Positions 1 to 9,413 are shown, counted from the stretch's first letter. The stretch is 36,090 nucleotides of DNA from an uncultured Negativicutes bacterium (GCA_947074185.1 CAMTOO010000012.1:1-36090), one strand, 5' to 3'. Program-made: numbers and translations. The notes: a model not told the origin generated them from the sequence alone.

Positions 1-50
1 GTGGTGAATACGCTAATTATTACGATAAAATGTATGGTGAAAAATTATAA
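1..50 (+). CDS. C-terminal tail of an upstream gene (partial)
   Basis: The third frame from the left edge is open from base 3 and ends at a TAA at 48-50, giving the tail GEYANYYDKMYGEKL. It lies 21 bases before the RgpF-like gene, with a ribosome binding site between them, so it is probably the last gene upstream in the same surface-polysaccharide operon. Too little is present to name a family. Confidence 0.5.
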   Translation, partial: GEYANYYDKMYGEKL

Positions 51-71
51 TTGATTTGCTAAGGGGAATCT

Positions 72-1046
72 ATGAGTAGCAAAAGGACTCTAAAACAAAA
101 AATTAAAAATTTTGCATTCCAACACTATTATACAGCTACAGCTTATAAAGGTATTGGTTATGTGCGTCGTCATGGTATTGTTGCAACAAAAGATAAGTTT
201 GCCCAGTGGCTTAAGCAACATAAAGATACCAAGATGTTTTTGGCGCGTCGTAAAGATACATATAGTTTTGATGATTTGGCTACTGTAACGCCTCTTGAAC
301 ATTTAGAGAAATCCATTGCAGCTCATGTGCATTTGTACTATGTGGATTTACTTGATGAGTTCTTTGGATATCTAAATAATATTCCTTATAAGTTTGATAT
401 TTATGTTTCTACTAAGGATGAAAAAGATATTGCTAACATTACAGATAAGCTTAAAACTCTTAAAAATGTAGATAAAGTAGATGTAAGGGTTACTATCAAC
501 AGAGGGCGTGACATTGCTCCCTTGTATGTGCAATTTGCTAAGGATTTAGCACCTTATGACTATGTTCTTCACGTACATTCTAAAAAGTCCTTATTTGTAG
601 GAGATGAACAGTATAGATGGCGTAGACACTCTATGGATTGCTTGTTAAAGAGTGAGAAGTTAGTTAAACAAATCTTTGGTGCTTTTGAATCATCTACTGA
701 AAAAGTTGGAGTAGTTTTTCCAGAACCTTTTACGGGTATAGTACTTCCATACGGCTGGCTTAACAATGGAAAAATGGGTAAAGAATTACTTGATTCTATG
801 CATTTACCATTTAAAGATGAAATGTTCTATTATCCAACGGGCAGTTTCTTTTGGATTAAAGGAGAAGCTATCAAGCCTTTGTTTGATTTAAATTTAAAAG
901 TAGAGGATTTTCCTGAAGAAGCTGGTCAAATAGATGGTACTATTGCACATGCGCTTGAACGAGCTATTGCGCTTGTTGCAAATGGAAAAGGTTATAAATT
1001 ATGTATGATAGATGCTAATAATGACAAAATATCTATTGAGAAATAG
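72..1046 (+). CDS. RgpF-like rhamnan synthesis family glycosyltransferase
   Basis: The 324-residue protein matches what I know of the rhamnan synthesis protein F family, which helps build rhamnose-containing surface polysaccharides in the cytoplasm or at the inner membrane face. Visible signatures are AHVHLYY at residues 84-90, followed by the acidic DLLDEF and a predicted beta strand FDIYVST. NRGRDIAP lies at 143-150 and HVHSKKS at 167-173. The first 80 residues are basic and aromatic and resemble no known domain to me. It starts at ATG 72 after AAGGGGAAT. Thirteen bases after its stop lies the dTDP-4-dehydrorhamnose reductase gene, which supplies dTDP-rhamnose, so the two probably share an operon and a pathway. 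The exact sugar linkage cannot be read from sequence. Confidence 0.8.
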   Translation: MSSKRTLKQKIKNFAFQHYYTATAYKGIGYVRRHGIVATKDKFAQWLKQHKDTKMFLARRKDTYSFDDLATVTPLEHLEKSIAAHVHLYYVDLLDEFFGYLNNIPYKFDIYVSTKDEKDIANITDKLKTLKNVDKVDVRVTINRGRDIAPLYVQFAKDLAPYDYVLHVHSKKSLFVGDEQYRWRRHSMDCLLKSEKLVKQIFGAFESSTEKVGVVFPEPFTGIVLPYGWLNNGKMGKELLDSMHLPFKDEMFYYPTGSFFWIKGEAIKPLFDLNLKVEDFPEEAGQIDGTIAHALERAIALVANGKGYKLCMIDANNDKISIEK

Positions 1047-1059
1047 AAGGAGTTAAACT

Positions 1060-1899
1060 ATGAAAATATTAGTAACAGGTGTGGGTGGTCAACTTGGTTT
1101 TGATGTAGCACGTGTTTTAAAAGACCGTAATATTGACTATGTAGGTGCTGATCTACAAGAGTTTGATATTACAGACTTTGCTGCAGCTCACGCTTTTATT
1201 ACAGAGCATAAGCCTGATGCAGTAATTCATTGTAGTGCATATACTGCAGTTGATGCTGCTGAAGACAACAAAGAACTTTGCTATAAAGTTAATGTTACAG
1301 GTACTGAAAATATTGCTCGTATTTGCAAGGGAATCGGTGCTAAGATGATGTACATTAGTACGGATTACGTATTCCCTGGTACTGGTGATTGCTTCTATGA
1401 AGTAGATGCTGAAACTAAACCAATTAATCACTATGGCTTAACTAAGTTTGAAGGGGAAAAAGCTGTTCAAACCATTTTGAAGGACTATTACATTGTGCGT
1501 ATCTCTTGGGTATTTGGTGAAAATGGTAACAACTTCATTGATACTATGGTGCGCTTAGGTAGTGAACGTGCTGAACTTAATGTAGTTGCTGATCAAATCG
1601 GTTCTCCAACTTACACTTTTGATTTAGCTCCGCTACTTTGTGATATGATTGCTAGTGATAAATATGGTGTTTACCATGCTACTAATGAAGGTATTTGTTC
1701 TTGGGCAGATTTTGCAGAAGAAATCTTTAAGTGTGCTGGAATAGATTGCAAAGTTAATCATATTACTTCTGCAGAATATCCAACAAAGGCGAAAAGACCT
1801 TTTAATAGTAGGCTGAGTAAAGCTAAGTTAGTTGAAGAAGGATTTAAGCTCTTGCCACCTTGGCAAGATGCAGTTAAAAGATATTTAGAAGTTAAGTAA
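1060..1899 (+). CDS. rfbD: dTDP-4-dehydrorhamnose reductase
   Basis: This 279-residue short-chain dehydrogenase/reductase makes the last step of dTDP-L-rhamnose synthesis, reducing dTDP-4-dehydro-L-rhamnose with NAD(P)H. The N-terminal Rossmann motif GVGGQLG is at residues 7-13. STDYVF is at 100-105, and the catalytic Tyr-x3-Lys is Y125/K129 in YGLTK. Length and motif order are those of RfbD/RmlD. An AGAAGGAG ribosome binding site precedes ATG 1060. It follows the RgpF-like gene by 13 bases, consistent with local supply of the activated sugar to a rhamnosyl polymer. The other three rml genes are not in this window. Confidence 0.93.
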   Translation: MKILVTGVGGQLGFDVARVLKDRNIDYVGADLQEFDITDFAAAHAFITEHKPDAVIHCSAYTAVDAAEDNKELCYKVNVTGTENIARICKGIGAKMMYISTDYVFPGTGDCFYEVDAETKPINHYGLTKFEGEKAVQTILKDYYIVRISWVFGENGNNFIDTMVRLGSERAELNVVADQIGSPTYTFDLAPLLCDMIASDKYGVYHATNEGICSWADFAEEIFKCAGIDCKVNHITSAEYPTKAKRPFNSRLSKAKLVEEGFKLLPPWQDAVKRYLEVK

Positions 1900-1920
1900 A
1901 CATTTTAGGGGGAGTTTAAT

Positions 1921-3288
1921 GTGTTAGAGAAATTTTTTAAAATAGGTGAACGTGGAACTAGCGTTAGACAAGAGGTTATCGCAGGTATTACAACATTTGT
2001 AACAATGGCTTACATCTTGATTTTGTGTCCAAACTTGATGTCTATTGCAGGTGTTCCAAGTGAAGCAGTCTTTGTAGGAACTGCACTTGCGGCAGCATTT
2101 GGTAGCTGTGTTATGGCATTTTCTGCTAACTATCCTTTTGGACTTGCTCCAGGGGTAGGATCTATTGCTTTCTTTGTATTTTCTATCTGTATAGGTATGA
2201 AAATTGATTACAAAGTTGCTTTGTTGGCAGTATTTGTTGAAGGTATTATCTTTGTTCTAATGAGTTTCGGTAAAATTCGTAGTGCTATTTTCAATGCAAT
2301 TCCTATTTCTATGAAACATGCAATTAGTGTTGGTTTAGGACTATTTATTGCATTTATTGGTTTTGCAAATGCTAAACTTATTGTGGATTCTCCTGCTACT
2401 TTAGTCCAATTACAAAACTTCAGTGAGAATTTTAATTCTGTTGGTATTGGTGGGATTATTTGCATAGTAGGTATTTTTATTATCGGTGCACTTATGTATA
2501 AAAATGTGCCTGGCGCAATGCTTATAGGAATGCTTATTAGCTGGTGTATCACCATGGTTTTAGAAATTGCTGGTATTTATGTACCTAATCCAGAAGTTGG
2601 GATGTTCTCCTCTTTACCTAGTTTAGCGCAAGGTATTAATTTTATGCCTTTCTTTAATACAGTTGGTGATGTGTTTAATGCAGATATCAGTACTGTTGGT
2701 TGGGGGACATTTATTGTAATAACTTTATCTTTCTTATTTGTAGATACATTTGATACATTAGGCACAATAATTGGTGTTGCTTCTAAAGCAAAACTTCTTG
2801 ATGAAGATGGACAAATGGAAGATTTAGAACCAGCTCTTTTATCTGATGCAGCGGCAACTACTGTTGGTGCAGTAATGGGTGTTCCAACAACTACTACTTA
2901 TGTAGAAAGTGCGGCTGGTGTAGCTGCTGGTGGTAGAACTGGTCTTACAGCTCTTGTAATTGCTGGGTTGTTCTTAGTATCTTTAGTATTTATGCCGTTC
3001 TTCCAAGCAATTCCTGGCTTTGTAACTTCTTCTGCTCTTATTGTTGTAGGTTTCTTCATGTTAGAAAGTGTTAAAGAAATCAATCTTGAAGATCCATCTG
3101 AAGGTATTCCTGCATTCTTATGCTTGATTATCATGCCGCTTAGCTATAGTATTGCTGATGGTATTGGTTGCGGTTTACTTGCTTATACAGCAATTAACTA
3201 TCTTTCTGGTTCTGAAGGAATGAAAAAAGTTAGTATAATTACCTTAGTTTTATCTATTTTATATATTTGCAAATTTATATTTCTCTAG
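1921..3288 (+). CDS. NCS2 family purine permease (AzgA/PbuG type)
   Basis: This 455-residue inner-membrane protein has about a dozen hydrophobic segments and the typical AzgA-type opening GERGTSVRQEVIAGITTF followed by VTMAYILILCPN. A central SFLFVDTFDTLGT and the loop GVPTTTTYVESAAG match the substrate-binding helices of the adenine/guanine/hypoxanthine permease branch rather than the uracil/xanthine branch. The start is GTG 1921, seven to eight bases after AGGGGGAG. An ATG two bases earlier is followed at once by TGT TAG and cannot serve. It lies 21 bases after rfbD, so it may be cotranscribed although functionally unrelated. No purine riboswitch is visible upstream. Substrate preference within the purines is inferred. 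Confidence 0.88.
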   Translation: MLEKFFKIGERGTSVRQEVIAGITTFVTMAYILILCPNLMSIAGVPSEAVFVGTALAAAFGSCVMAFSANYPFGLAPGVGSIAFFVFSICIGMKIDYKVALLAVFVEGIIFVLMSFGKIRSAIFNAIPISMKHAISVGLGLFIAFIGFANAKLIVDSPATLVQLQNFSENFNSVGIGGIICIVGIFIIGALMYKNVPGAMLIGMLISWCITMVLEIAGIYVPNPEVGMFSSLPSLAQGINFMPFFNTVGDVFNADISTVGWGTFIVITLSFLFVDTFDTLGTIIGVASKAKLLDEDGQMEDLEPALLSDAAATTVGAVMGVPTTTTYVESAAGVAAGGRTGLTALVIAGLFLVSLVFMPFFQAIPGFVTSSALIVVGFFMLESVKEINLEDPSEGIPAFLCLIIMPLSYSIADGIGCGLLAYTAINYLSGSEGMKKVSIITLVLSILYICKFIFL

Positions 3289-3337
3289 TGTTTAAGAGGG
3301 GTTACGGCAAGTTTACTAAAAATTCACAGTAAAACCA

Positions 3338-3365
3338 TTGTAATTTTGTTTGGATTTGCTATAAT
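3338..3365 (+). promoter_or_regulatory. Sigma-70-type promoter of the riboswitch/adhesin transcript
   Basis: A perfect -10 box TATAAT at 3360-3365 lies 16 bases after a -35-like TTGTAA at 3338-3343. Transcription would begin near 3372, just ahead of the c-di-GMP aptamer. The -35 is 4 of 6, so strength is uncertain. Confidence 0.6.
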
Positions 3366-3390
3366 GAAAGTAGATTAGAGTCTAAAAACT

Positions 3391-3475
3391 TAATATTGGG
3401 CAAACCTAGTGAAAGCTAGGGACGCAAAGCTAAAGGGTCTAAAAAATGTAAATTTTATGACAGCCAGTTGCACTT
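3391..3475 (+). promoter_or_regulatory. c-di-GMP-I (GEMM-I) riboswitch aptamer
   Basis: The conserved blocks of the GEMM-I aptamer appear in order. GGGCAAACC is at 3398-3406. The stem CCTAGT/GCTAGG is closed by a GAAA tetraloop, followed directly by GGACGCAAAGC at 3419-3429. A GTCTAAAA ... TTATGACAGCC segment has the look of the tetraloop receptor and second helix, and CAGTTGC supplies the closing 3' strand. It lies in the leader of the autotransporter gene and is followed by two hairpins and a terminator, so it most likely controls transcription elongation into the adhesin gene in response to cyclic di-GMP. Confidence 0.93.
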
Positions 3476-3525
3476 TGTACTATACAATACAAAGTTATTC
3501 TCTAGCAGAAGAAGTTCTGGTAGAG
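3473..3525 (+). promoter_or_regulatory. Expression-platform hairpins between aptamer and terminator
   Basis: Two hairpins follow the aptamer. The first pairs CTTTGTA (3473-3479) with TACAAAG (3488-3494), a perfect 7-bp stem. The second pairs CTCTAGCAGAA (3500-3510) with TTCTGGTAGAG (3515-3525), 11 pairs with one G/G mismatch and a GAAG loop. Neither has a T-tract, so they are not terminators. The first overlaps the 3' edge of the aptamer and could compete with it. TAGAG at 3376-3380 could also pair with CTCTA of the second hairpin. I could not find a clean antiterminator for the terminator arm. Confidence 0.5.
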
Positions 3526-3543
3526 GGTCTATTGATTAGTATA

Positions 3544-3576
3544 GGCACATATGCAGATGGCATATGTGCCTTTTTT
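3544..3576 (+). terminator. Rho-independent terminator in the riboswitch leader
   Basis: A perfect 10-bp stem GGCACATATG (3544-3553) / CATATGTGCC (3561-3570) has a 7-base loop and is followed by six T. It sits between the aptamer and the ribosome binding site of the autotransporter, so it acts as an attenuator for that gene. Confidence 0.9.
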
Positions 3577-3617
3577 GTGCACATGTGTAGTCAACCGATG
3601 TTCGAGGAGGGACTATC

Positions 3618-6600
3618 ATGATTAGTAAAAAGAAAAGTTGGTTAAGCAAAGCGGTAACGCTTGGTTTGATCACAGGTATGGCAACAATGGGAGCAAATTC
3701 CATTGCTTTTGCAGGTGAAGGGGACGGACCTATCATTGCAGAACGTACAAAAGTTGTCGGAATTACTACTGATGTAACAACTTCAATAATTCATGCTTAT
3801 GGCAGTTTGGCAAGTGACGGTAGTAGCGCAGCAGTAGGTGCTGTAACAGACATTATTGGTGGGGTCATTAATATAAATGCCAATGAAGGCAAATATATGG
3901 ATCCAGAAGGAGTGGCTATTCCTGATCCTAGCCACATAGAAGCAACTGCCACTACGGGTGCTGCTATTCTTGCGTATTCGAAAACTGCAGATGCTAAAGG
4001 TCCTATCATTACACTAGCTGCTGATGAAGTTGTAGCATTTAGCGAAACAAGTGTTGGTATTCAAGCTACTGTTGCTAGTACTGCTAAAAACAATCCAGTA
4101 ATTACTGCAGCTAACGCACCAACAGTTAGCATTAATGCTAAAACCATTACCGCAATTGGTTATCAAGGCGGTGTTTCAGCACAAGATGGTGTTGTAAATC
4201 TTGGTAAAAAAGAGAATTATGCAGATGTAATTCATATGGAATCAACATTTACTACAGATTTGAAAGCTGCAACTTATGATGATCTTTATAGTGCACTCTA
4301 TGTTCGTAGTTATGGTACAGCTGGTGAAACTGGCGTGATTAATGCTCACGGACATAATATATACGTTATGACTCCAAAAAATCCTTTTACTAATGCTGAA
4401 AATGCAAGTGCTAACGATGGCATGTATGGAACTGCAATTGCAGGTAATGGATATGGACTAGTTAACCTTAATTCAGATCACTACATGGTAATTCATGGTA
4501 ATATTGAAGGTCAAAATGAACTTTTGAATCCAGATGGAACTTCTGGTCTTCACATCTTAGTTAACCAAGATGTTGAAACTCCAGCAACTCTAAATTTTGT
4601 TGGTGATTATATTACTGCAGCAGATGCTGCAGTAGTAAAGATCGCAGGTGGCGAAAATTCTAATGTTGAAGTAAATAAAATTGCAGCATCTTCTTCTAAA
4701 GTAGAAGGTGGCTTAGTAGAAATCACATTAAGTGGTGAAAATAGCAAAATTCAAAATAAAACTATTACCGCTCAATATGGTGGTGAAGTTGATGTAGAAG
4801 CTGCTAATATTAAAACTCAACAAATTCAAGCTTTAGGTAGTCAAGCTACTGACGCAGGAAGTTCTGCAGTTGGTGCAAAAACTACTGTAAAAGGTGGTAA
4901 AGTTAATATTAGTGTTACTGATAAATTATTTGCTACAGGTGAAAGCGATGCTATTCTTGCTAAATCTACTTATGCAGATCAAGAAGCACCTCAAATTTAT
5001 ATTGAGGGCGGAGATGTTTATGCTGAAAGTTCAAAAGGAACAGGTATCTGGGCTACAGTAGCTAAAACAGCTAGAAACAACAGTGCGATTACAGCAGAAA
5101 ATGCTCCTACTGTTACTATTAATGCAGAAAATATTACTGCAATCGGTGCAGATTGTGCAGTAGTTTCGCAAGATGGTATCATCAATCTTGGTTCTAGAGA
5201 TAACTATGCTACAAATGTTCAACTATCTTCTACTTACACTAGCGATAGTGCAAGTGATGATTATACAGATCTTTGGAGTACAATCTTTGTTCGTAGTTAT
5301 GGTACAGCTGGTGAAACTGGCGTAGTAAATGTATACGGCGAAAATGTATATGTATTATCTGAAGCAAACGCATTTACTAATGAAGCAAATGACAATTATG
5401 CAGATAACAAACATGGTTCTGCAATTGCAGGCAATGGATTTGGTACAGTTAATCTCAATGCTTCTAACAAAATGATTATTCAAGGTATTATTGAAGGTCA
5501 AAATGAACTTTTAAATCCAGATGGAACTTCTGGTCTTCAAATTTTAATTAACCAAGATATCGCAAATGCTGGTCAAGTAGACTATACTGGTGCTTATATT
5601 AGCGCTGCAGATGCTGCTAAAATATTAATGACTGGTGGAGATAATTCTACAGTAGATACTTATGGTATCATCGCATCTTCTTCTAAAGTAGATGGTGGTA
5701 CAATTGGTATTGCTCTTGGTGAAAACAGTACTATCAACAGTGATGTTATCACTGCACAATATGGCGGTAGAGTTGCAGTTAAAGCTTCTGAAATTAACGC
5801 TGAAACAATTGGCGCATACGGAAGCCAAAAAGCTGACGCTGGTAGCTCTGCAGTAGGTGCAAAAACAGCTATCAACGGTGGCACAGTGATTGTTGAAGCT
5901 GGTAGTCTTAAAGTACAAGATGAAGATAGTTCTATCGTTGCAATTTCTCAATATGCAGATGCAACAGCTCCAACAGTTGCGATTGTTGCTGATTCTGTTG
6001 AAGCAACTAGTACTGGTGGCGCAGCAGTTTGGGCATCTGTTCAAAAAACTGCTTCTGGTAATACTGCAATTAATAAAGAAAATGCTCCTCGTATTGCAAT
6101 TATAGCTGAAAATATTAATTTAATAGGCGCAGATTGCGCAGTTATTTCTCAAGATGCTCTTGTAAATATTGTAGGTGATGATATTTACTTAGCTTCTACT
6201 TATACAAGCAACAGTGCAACTGATCGTTACACTGATATGTGGAGTGCATTATATGCTCGTGGTTTCACTACTCAAGATGAAACTGGTATCATCAACGTTT
6301 ATGGTGGTAGAGTAACAATCGATACTCCAGAACAAGCATTTACTAATGAAGAAAATGCTAACTATGATAAAAAATATGGTAATGCAATTGCTGGTAATGG
6401 TTTTGGTGCAATCTATGTAGATGCAACTGAAGAATTAACTATCCATGGTATCATTGAAGGTCAAAACACTTACATGAATCCAAATGGTAGCTCTGATCTA
6501 AAAATTCACATTAACCAAAAAAATAAAGAAGCTAGCAAATTAAATTATGAAGGCGCTTACATTGAAGCGGCTGATAATGCTGAAGTATTACTTTCTGGTG

Positions 6601-9413
6601 GAGATGGTTCCACAGTAATTACTGATTACATTAAAGCTTCTTCTACTAGCAAAGCTGGTGGCGTTATTGGTATCAACTTAGCAGGTGAAAGTACTTTCGC
6701 TGGCGATATCCTAGCTACAAAAGGTGGCCAAGTTTCTGTAAAAGCAGCTAACATCGACTCTGGTACAATCGGTGCAGATAATGCACACATCGCTATTGAT
6801 GCTGGCATAGCTAACGCAGATACTCTTAATGCAAGTGATGACGGTGTTATCTTAATTCGCGGTGGCAAAATAACTGCTGAAACAATTAAAACTTCTGGCT
6901 TTGGTGCTGTAAAAGTAACTGGAGGCACATTACACGCTGACTCTTATGAAGCTGAGGAAAACGGTATCCAAATTTCTGGCGCTGGTGCTTTAGAAGCACT
7001 TACTGGCCAAGTATTTGATAATGGTTATGTAGATGTTGAATCTAATCCTACAGCTAAAAAAGAAATGTTCTACTTTGACGATGGTACACTCGTACTTTCT
7101 GATGAAGAAATAAGTCTTGCATATTTATCAAATGCTAAAAATATCATCAATGTAGGTGAAAATAATACTACAATTGTTACTTTAGCAACTAAGTTTGCTG
7201 AAATTGAATTAGAAGATGGAAAAGTTAGCATTGATGTAATTAAAGATCTTGAACTTAGCGATATTGTTTTAGGTCAAATCACTGGTACTAATGACGGTGA
7301 CCTTGATGCTACAGGTAAAAACATTGCTTTCAAAAACCTTGACTTAGGCGATGGTAAAGAAGTTACTATCGGTGATAGCGGTGTTGTAACCTTAATGGGT
7401 GGCGCTCCTGGTACAGATTTAGTTGAAGGCGGCGATGGAGATAAAACTATCGCAGTTGAAGAAAACGGCAAACTTTCCTTAGGTGTTCCTGGTGTTGATA
7501 CTGAAGGCATCTTCGCAGGTACAATCCGTGCTCAAGATGGTAAAGTAGACGTAAACGGTGGTAGTTTCACAGTAGGTGAAATTAATCTTGCTGGCGCATC
7601 TGAATTAAATGTTACTGCTACAGCTAATCTTAATAGCTTGCAAGCTGATGCAACTAGTATTGTCATAGTAGGTAATCACGATACAGCTGGTACTTTAAGA
7701 ATTAAAGAAGCAGAACTTAAAGGCGGTATGTTATTCCTAGATCCTGCTTGGAAAGCTGGCGTAAACCTTCCACAAGAAGCTTCTAGTGTTGCAATCGAAC
7801 GTTTCACTAATGGAGATGTTGATGGTAACTTAGCAATTGGTCAAAACTCTATCTTAGCAATTGGTACTGCAACTGCTGATTGGGCAGAAACTGCAGTTAA
7901 TAAATCTGGCGTAACTTGGGGGCCAAGTGGCGTTGGTGCTGCATTAGCAATCGGTACTTCAGGTCAAGTACTTAGCGCTGGTAACAGTATCTTAGTAGAT
8001 GGTAGCTTAACAAGTGTACCAACTCTTACACCTGATAAAGTTGTATTCAAAGCAAACTCTGCGTTTATCGTAGATGTAGCTGGTTATACTAATGCTGATC
8101 TAGCTCTATGGGCTCCTACTGCTACAACTACAGTAGAACCTGGTTCTAAACTCATTCTTGACAATGCAGTAGCTGGTAACGGTTATTGGGTTCTTGATTC
8201 AGCTTCTGATCCATCAATTGGTGGTGCTGCAAACTGGACTGGTAATGTATTAACTACTGATAGAATGATTGATGCTTCTGGCGCAAAAGTAACTGCTGAT
8301 GGTTATGTAGATGGCTTAGTAGTCGCTTCTGACCCTGGTGATTATAATATCCCAACTATCATGGATGAGATTTGGACTAACAAATTAAATGATCCTAATA
8401 GTTTAAACCCTGGTATTTCCTTCTTATCTAAAGCAACAAACACTTTATATATTCCAAATAAAGCTGATTCTGAAAGAACTATCAACAGTGCAACTCAAAT
8501 TGCTGCAATCGGTGGTATGCAAGCATCCACTTTAAGCGCAGTGAAAATGTTCGGTGGTGCAGTTGCTGATCGTCTCAATTTGATGGACGAAGGAGATCAT
8601 CTCTGGGCTGTTTATAACCATGGTAAAACTAAAGTTCGTGACTTAGATGCAGGAAACTACAAAACTGGTTACGACGATAAAGTAAATGGTATTACAATCG
8701 GTTATGACTTCAAAAACGATGAAACTGGTAAATATGGTGTAGCATTCACTTATGGTGAAGGTAAAGTTACTAGCGTTGGTGATTTTGATCCAACTCGTAA
8801 CGACTACAAATACTATGGTTTAGATGCTTACAAAGTATGGCGTAACGATAAAGTGGATGTTCTTGCTGATATCGGCTATATTCACAATAAAGGTGAAATC
8901 GCTCAACAAACACTTCTTGGTGAATTAAAAGCTGATGTTAAATCTAACGTTTTAACAGCTGGTGTTCGCGGCAATTTCAAAACTGCAAACGAAGCAATTA
9001 CTCCATATGCAGGTTTACGTTATGTTAACTTAGCAACTAAATCTTTCAATACTACTGATGCTACAGGTACAGTATTTGAAACTGACAAAGACACTCAAAA
9101 TATCTGGTTATTACCAGTAGGTGTAAGTTATGCTAGAGAAATCAAAAAAGGCGATAACCTATTTATCCCTAAAGTTGATATCGGTGCTCTCTTCACTTTC
9201 GGTGATAAAGATATTAGCACTGTAGTAAGAGTACCTGGTATTGCTTCTAGCAACACTATCGGTCTTAGCATGGCAGATTCAGTGTCCTTCATCGGTAGTG
9301 CAGGATTTGAATACAAAACTAAGAAAGTTAATTATGGCTTAAGCTATCAATTACAAGCTTCTTCTAAAGAAGTACGTAATGGCTTATTAGCAAACATCGA
9401 ATTCAAATTCTAA
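3618..9413 (+). CDS. Giant type V autotransporter adhesin (1931 aa)
   Basis: The protein begins with a basic, hydrophobic signal peptide (MISKKKSW... ending AFA, cleavage likely after residue 32), so it crosses the inner membrane by Sec. Residues about 60-1050 hold three long tandem repeats of 317-345 residues. These are rich in Gly, Ala, Thr, Asn and short beta strands, as in beta-helix passengers. A non-repeated Gly-rich passenger follows to about residue 1630. The last about 290 residues alternate polar and hydrophobic strands and end in NIEFKF, the C-terminal aromatic signature of an outer-membrane autotransporter barrel. ATG 3618 follows AGGAGG. A c-di-GMP riboswitch and terminator precede it and a Sia-type c-di-GMP module follows it, so a surface adhesion or aggregation role is inferred. 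No protease or pectinase catalytic motif was recognised. Confidence 0.92.
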   Translation: MISKKKSWLSKAVTLGLITGMATMGANSIAFAGEGDGPIIAERTKVVGITTDVTTSIIHAYGSLASDGSSAAVGAVTDIIGGVININANEGKYMDPEGVAIPDPSHIEATATTGAAILAYSKTADAKGPIITLAADEVVAFSETSVGIQATVASTAKNNPVITAANAPTVSINAKTITAIGYQGGVSAQDGVVNLGKKENYADVIHMESTFTTDLKAATYDDLYSALYVRSYGTAGETGVINAHGHNIYVMTPKNPFTNAENASANDGMYGTAIAGNGYGLVNLNSDHYMVIHGNIEGQNELLNPDGTSGLHILVNQDVETPATLNFVGDYITAADAAVVKIAGGENSNVEVNKIAASSSKVEGGLVEITLSGENSKIQNKTITAQYGGEVDVEAANIKTQQIQALGSQATDAGSSAVGAKTTVKGGKVNISVTDKLFATGESDAILAKSTYADQEAPQIYIEGGDVYAESSKGTGIWATVAKTARNNSAITAENAPTVTINAENITAIGADCAVVSQDGIINLGSRDNYATNVQLSSTYTSDSASDDYTDLWSTIFVRSYGTAGETGVVNVYGENVYVLSEANAFTNEANDNYADNKHGSAIAGNGFGTVNLNASNKMIIQGIIEGQNELLNPDGTSGLQILINQDIANAGQVDYTGAYISAADAAKILMTGGDNSTVDTYGIIASSSKVDGGTIGIALGENSTINSDVITAQYGGRVAVKASEINAETIGAYGSQKADAGSSAVGAKTAINGGTVIVEAGSLKVQDEDSSIVAISQYADATAPTVAIVADSVEATSTGGAAVWASVQKTASGNTAINKENAPRIAIIAENINLIGADCAVISQDALVNIVGDDIYLASTYTSNSATDRYTDMWSALYARGFTTQDETGIINVYGGRVTIDTPEQAFTNEENANYDKKYGNAIAGNGFGAIYVDATEELTIHGIIEGQNTYMNPNGSSDLKIHINQKNKEASKLNYEGAYIEAADNAEVLLSGGDGSTVITDYIKASSTSKAGGVIGINLAGESTFAGDILATKGGQVSVKAANIDSGTIGADNAHIAIDAGIANADTLNASDDGVILIRGGKITAETIKTSGFGAVKVTGGTLHADSYEAEENGIQISGAGALEALTGQVFDNGYVDVESNPTAKKEMFYFDDGTLVLSDEEISLAYLSNAKNIINVGENNTTIVTLATKFAEIELEDGKVSIDVIKDLELSDIVLGQITGTNDGDLDATGKNIAFKNLDLGDGKEVTIGDSGVVTLMGGAPGTDLVEGGDGDKTIAVEENGKLSLGVPGVDTEGIFAGTIRAQDGKVDVNGGSFTVGEINLAGASELNVTATANLNSLQADATSIVIVGNHDTAGTLRIKEAELKGGMLFLDPAWKAGVNLPQEASSVAIERFTNGDVDGNLAIGQNSILAIGTATADWAETAVNKSGVTWGPSGVGAALAIGTSGQVLSAGNSILVDGSLTSVPTLTPDKVVFKANSAFIVDVAGYTNADLALWAPTATTTVEPGSKLILDNAVAGNGYWVLDSASDPSIGGAANWTGNVLTTDRMIDASGAKVTADGYVDGLVVASDPGDYNIPTIMDEIWTNKLNDPNSLNPGISFLSKATNTLYIPNKADSERTINSATQIAAIGGMQASTLSAVKMFGGAVADRLNLMDEGDHLWAVYNHGKTKVRDLDAGNYKTGYDDKVNGITIGYDFKNDETGKYGVAFTYGEGKVTSVGDFDPTRNDYKYYGLDAYKVWRNDKVDVLADIGYIHNKGEIAQQTLLGELKADVKSNVLTAGVRGNFKTANEAITPYAGLRYVNLATKSFNTTDATGTVFETDKDTQNIWLLPVGVSYAREIKKGDNLFIPKVDIGALFTFGDKDISTVVRVPGIASSNTIGLSMADSVSFIGSAGFEYKTKKVNYGLSYQLQASSKEVRNGLLANIEFKF
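3795..6765 (+). repeat. Three long tandem repeats in the autotransporter passenger
   Basis: Landmarks recur three times: the blocks AYGSLASDGSS (residue 60), ALGSQATDAGSS (405) and AYGSQKADAGSS (733). Each unit also contains an IEGQNxxxNPxG segment (bases near 4505, 5495 and 6455) and an AIAGNG(Y/F)G segment. Unit lengths are 345, 328 and about 317 residues. Units 2 and 3 are more alike and share GADCAV, where unit 1 has IGYQGGV. Confidence 0.9.

Noticed and set aside
1900-1920. Purine riboswitch upstream of the NCS2 permease
   Set aside because: Only 21 bases separate it from rfbD, too few for an aptamer, and no conserved core is present.
3409-3621. A 70-residue open frame on the plus strand across the riboswitch
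   Set aside because: It overlaps the c-di-GMP aptamer, hairpins and terminator, has no ribosome binding site, and its sequence has no protein-like features.
5625-6044. Long minus-strand open frames opposite the autotransporter
   Set aside because: They mirror the repetitive coding sequence, have Cys/Ser/Thr-rich composition typical of antisense shadows, and lack ribosome binding sites.
3795-6765. Repeats considered as a CRISPR or satellite array
   Set aside because: They are ~1-kb diverged in-frame coding repeats with no spacers.
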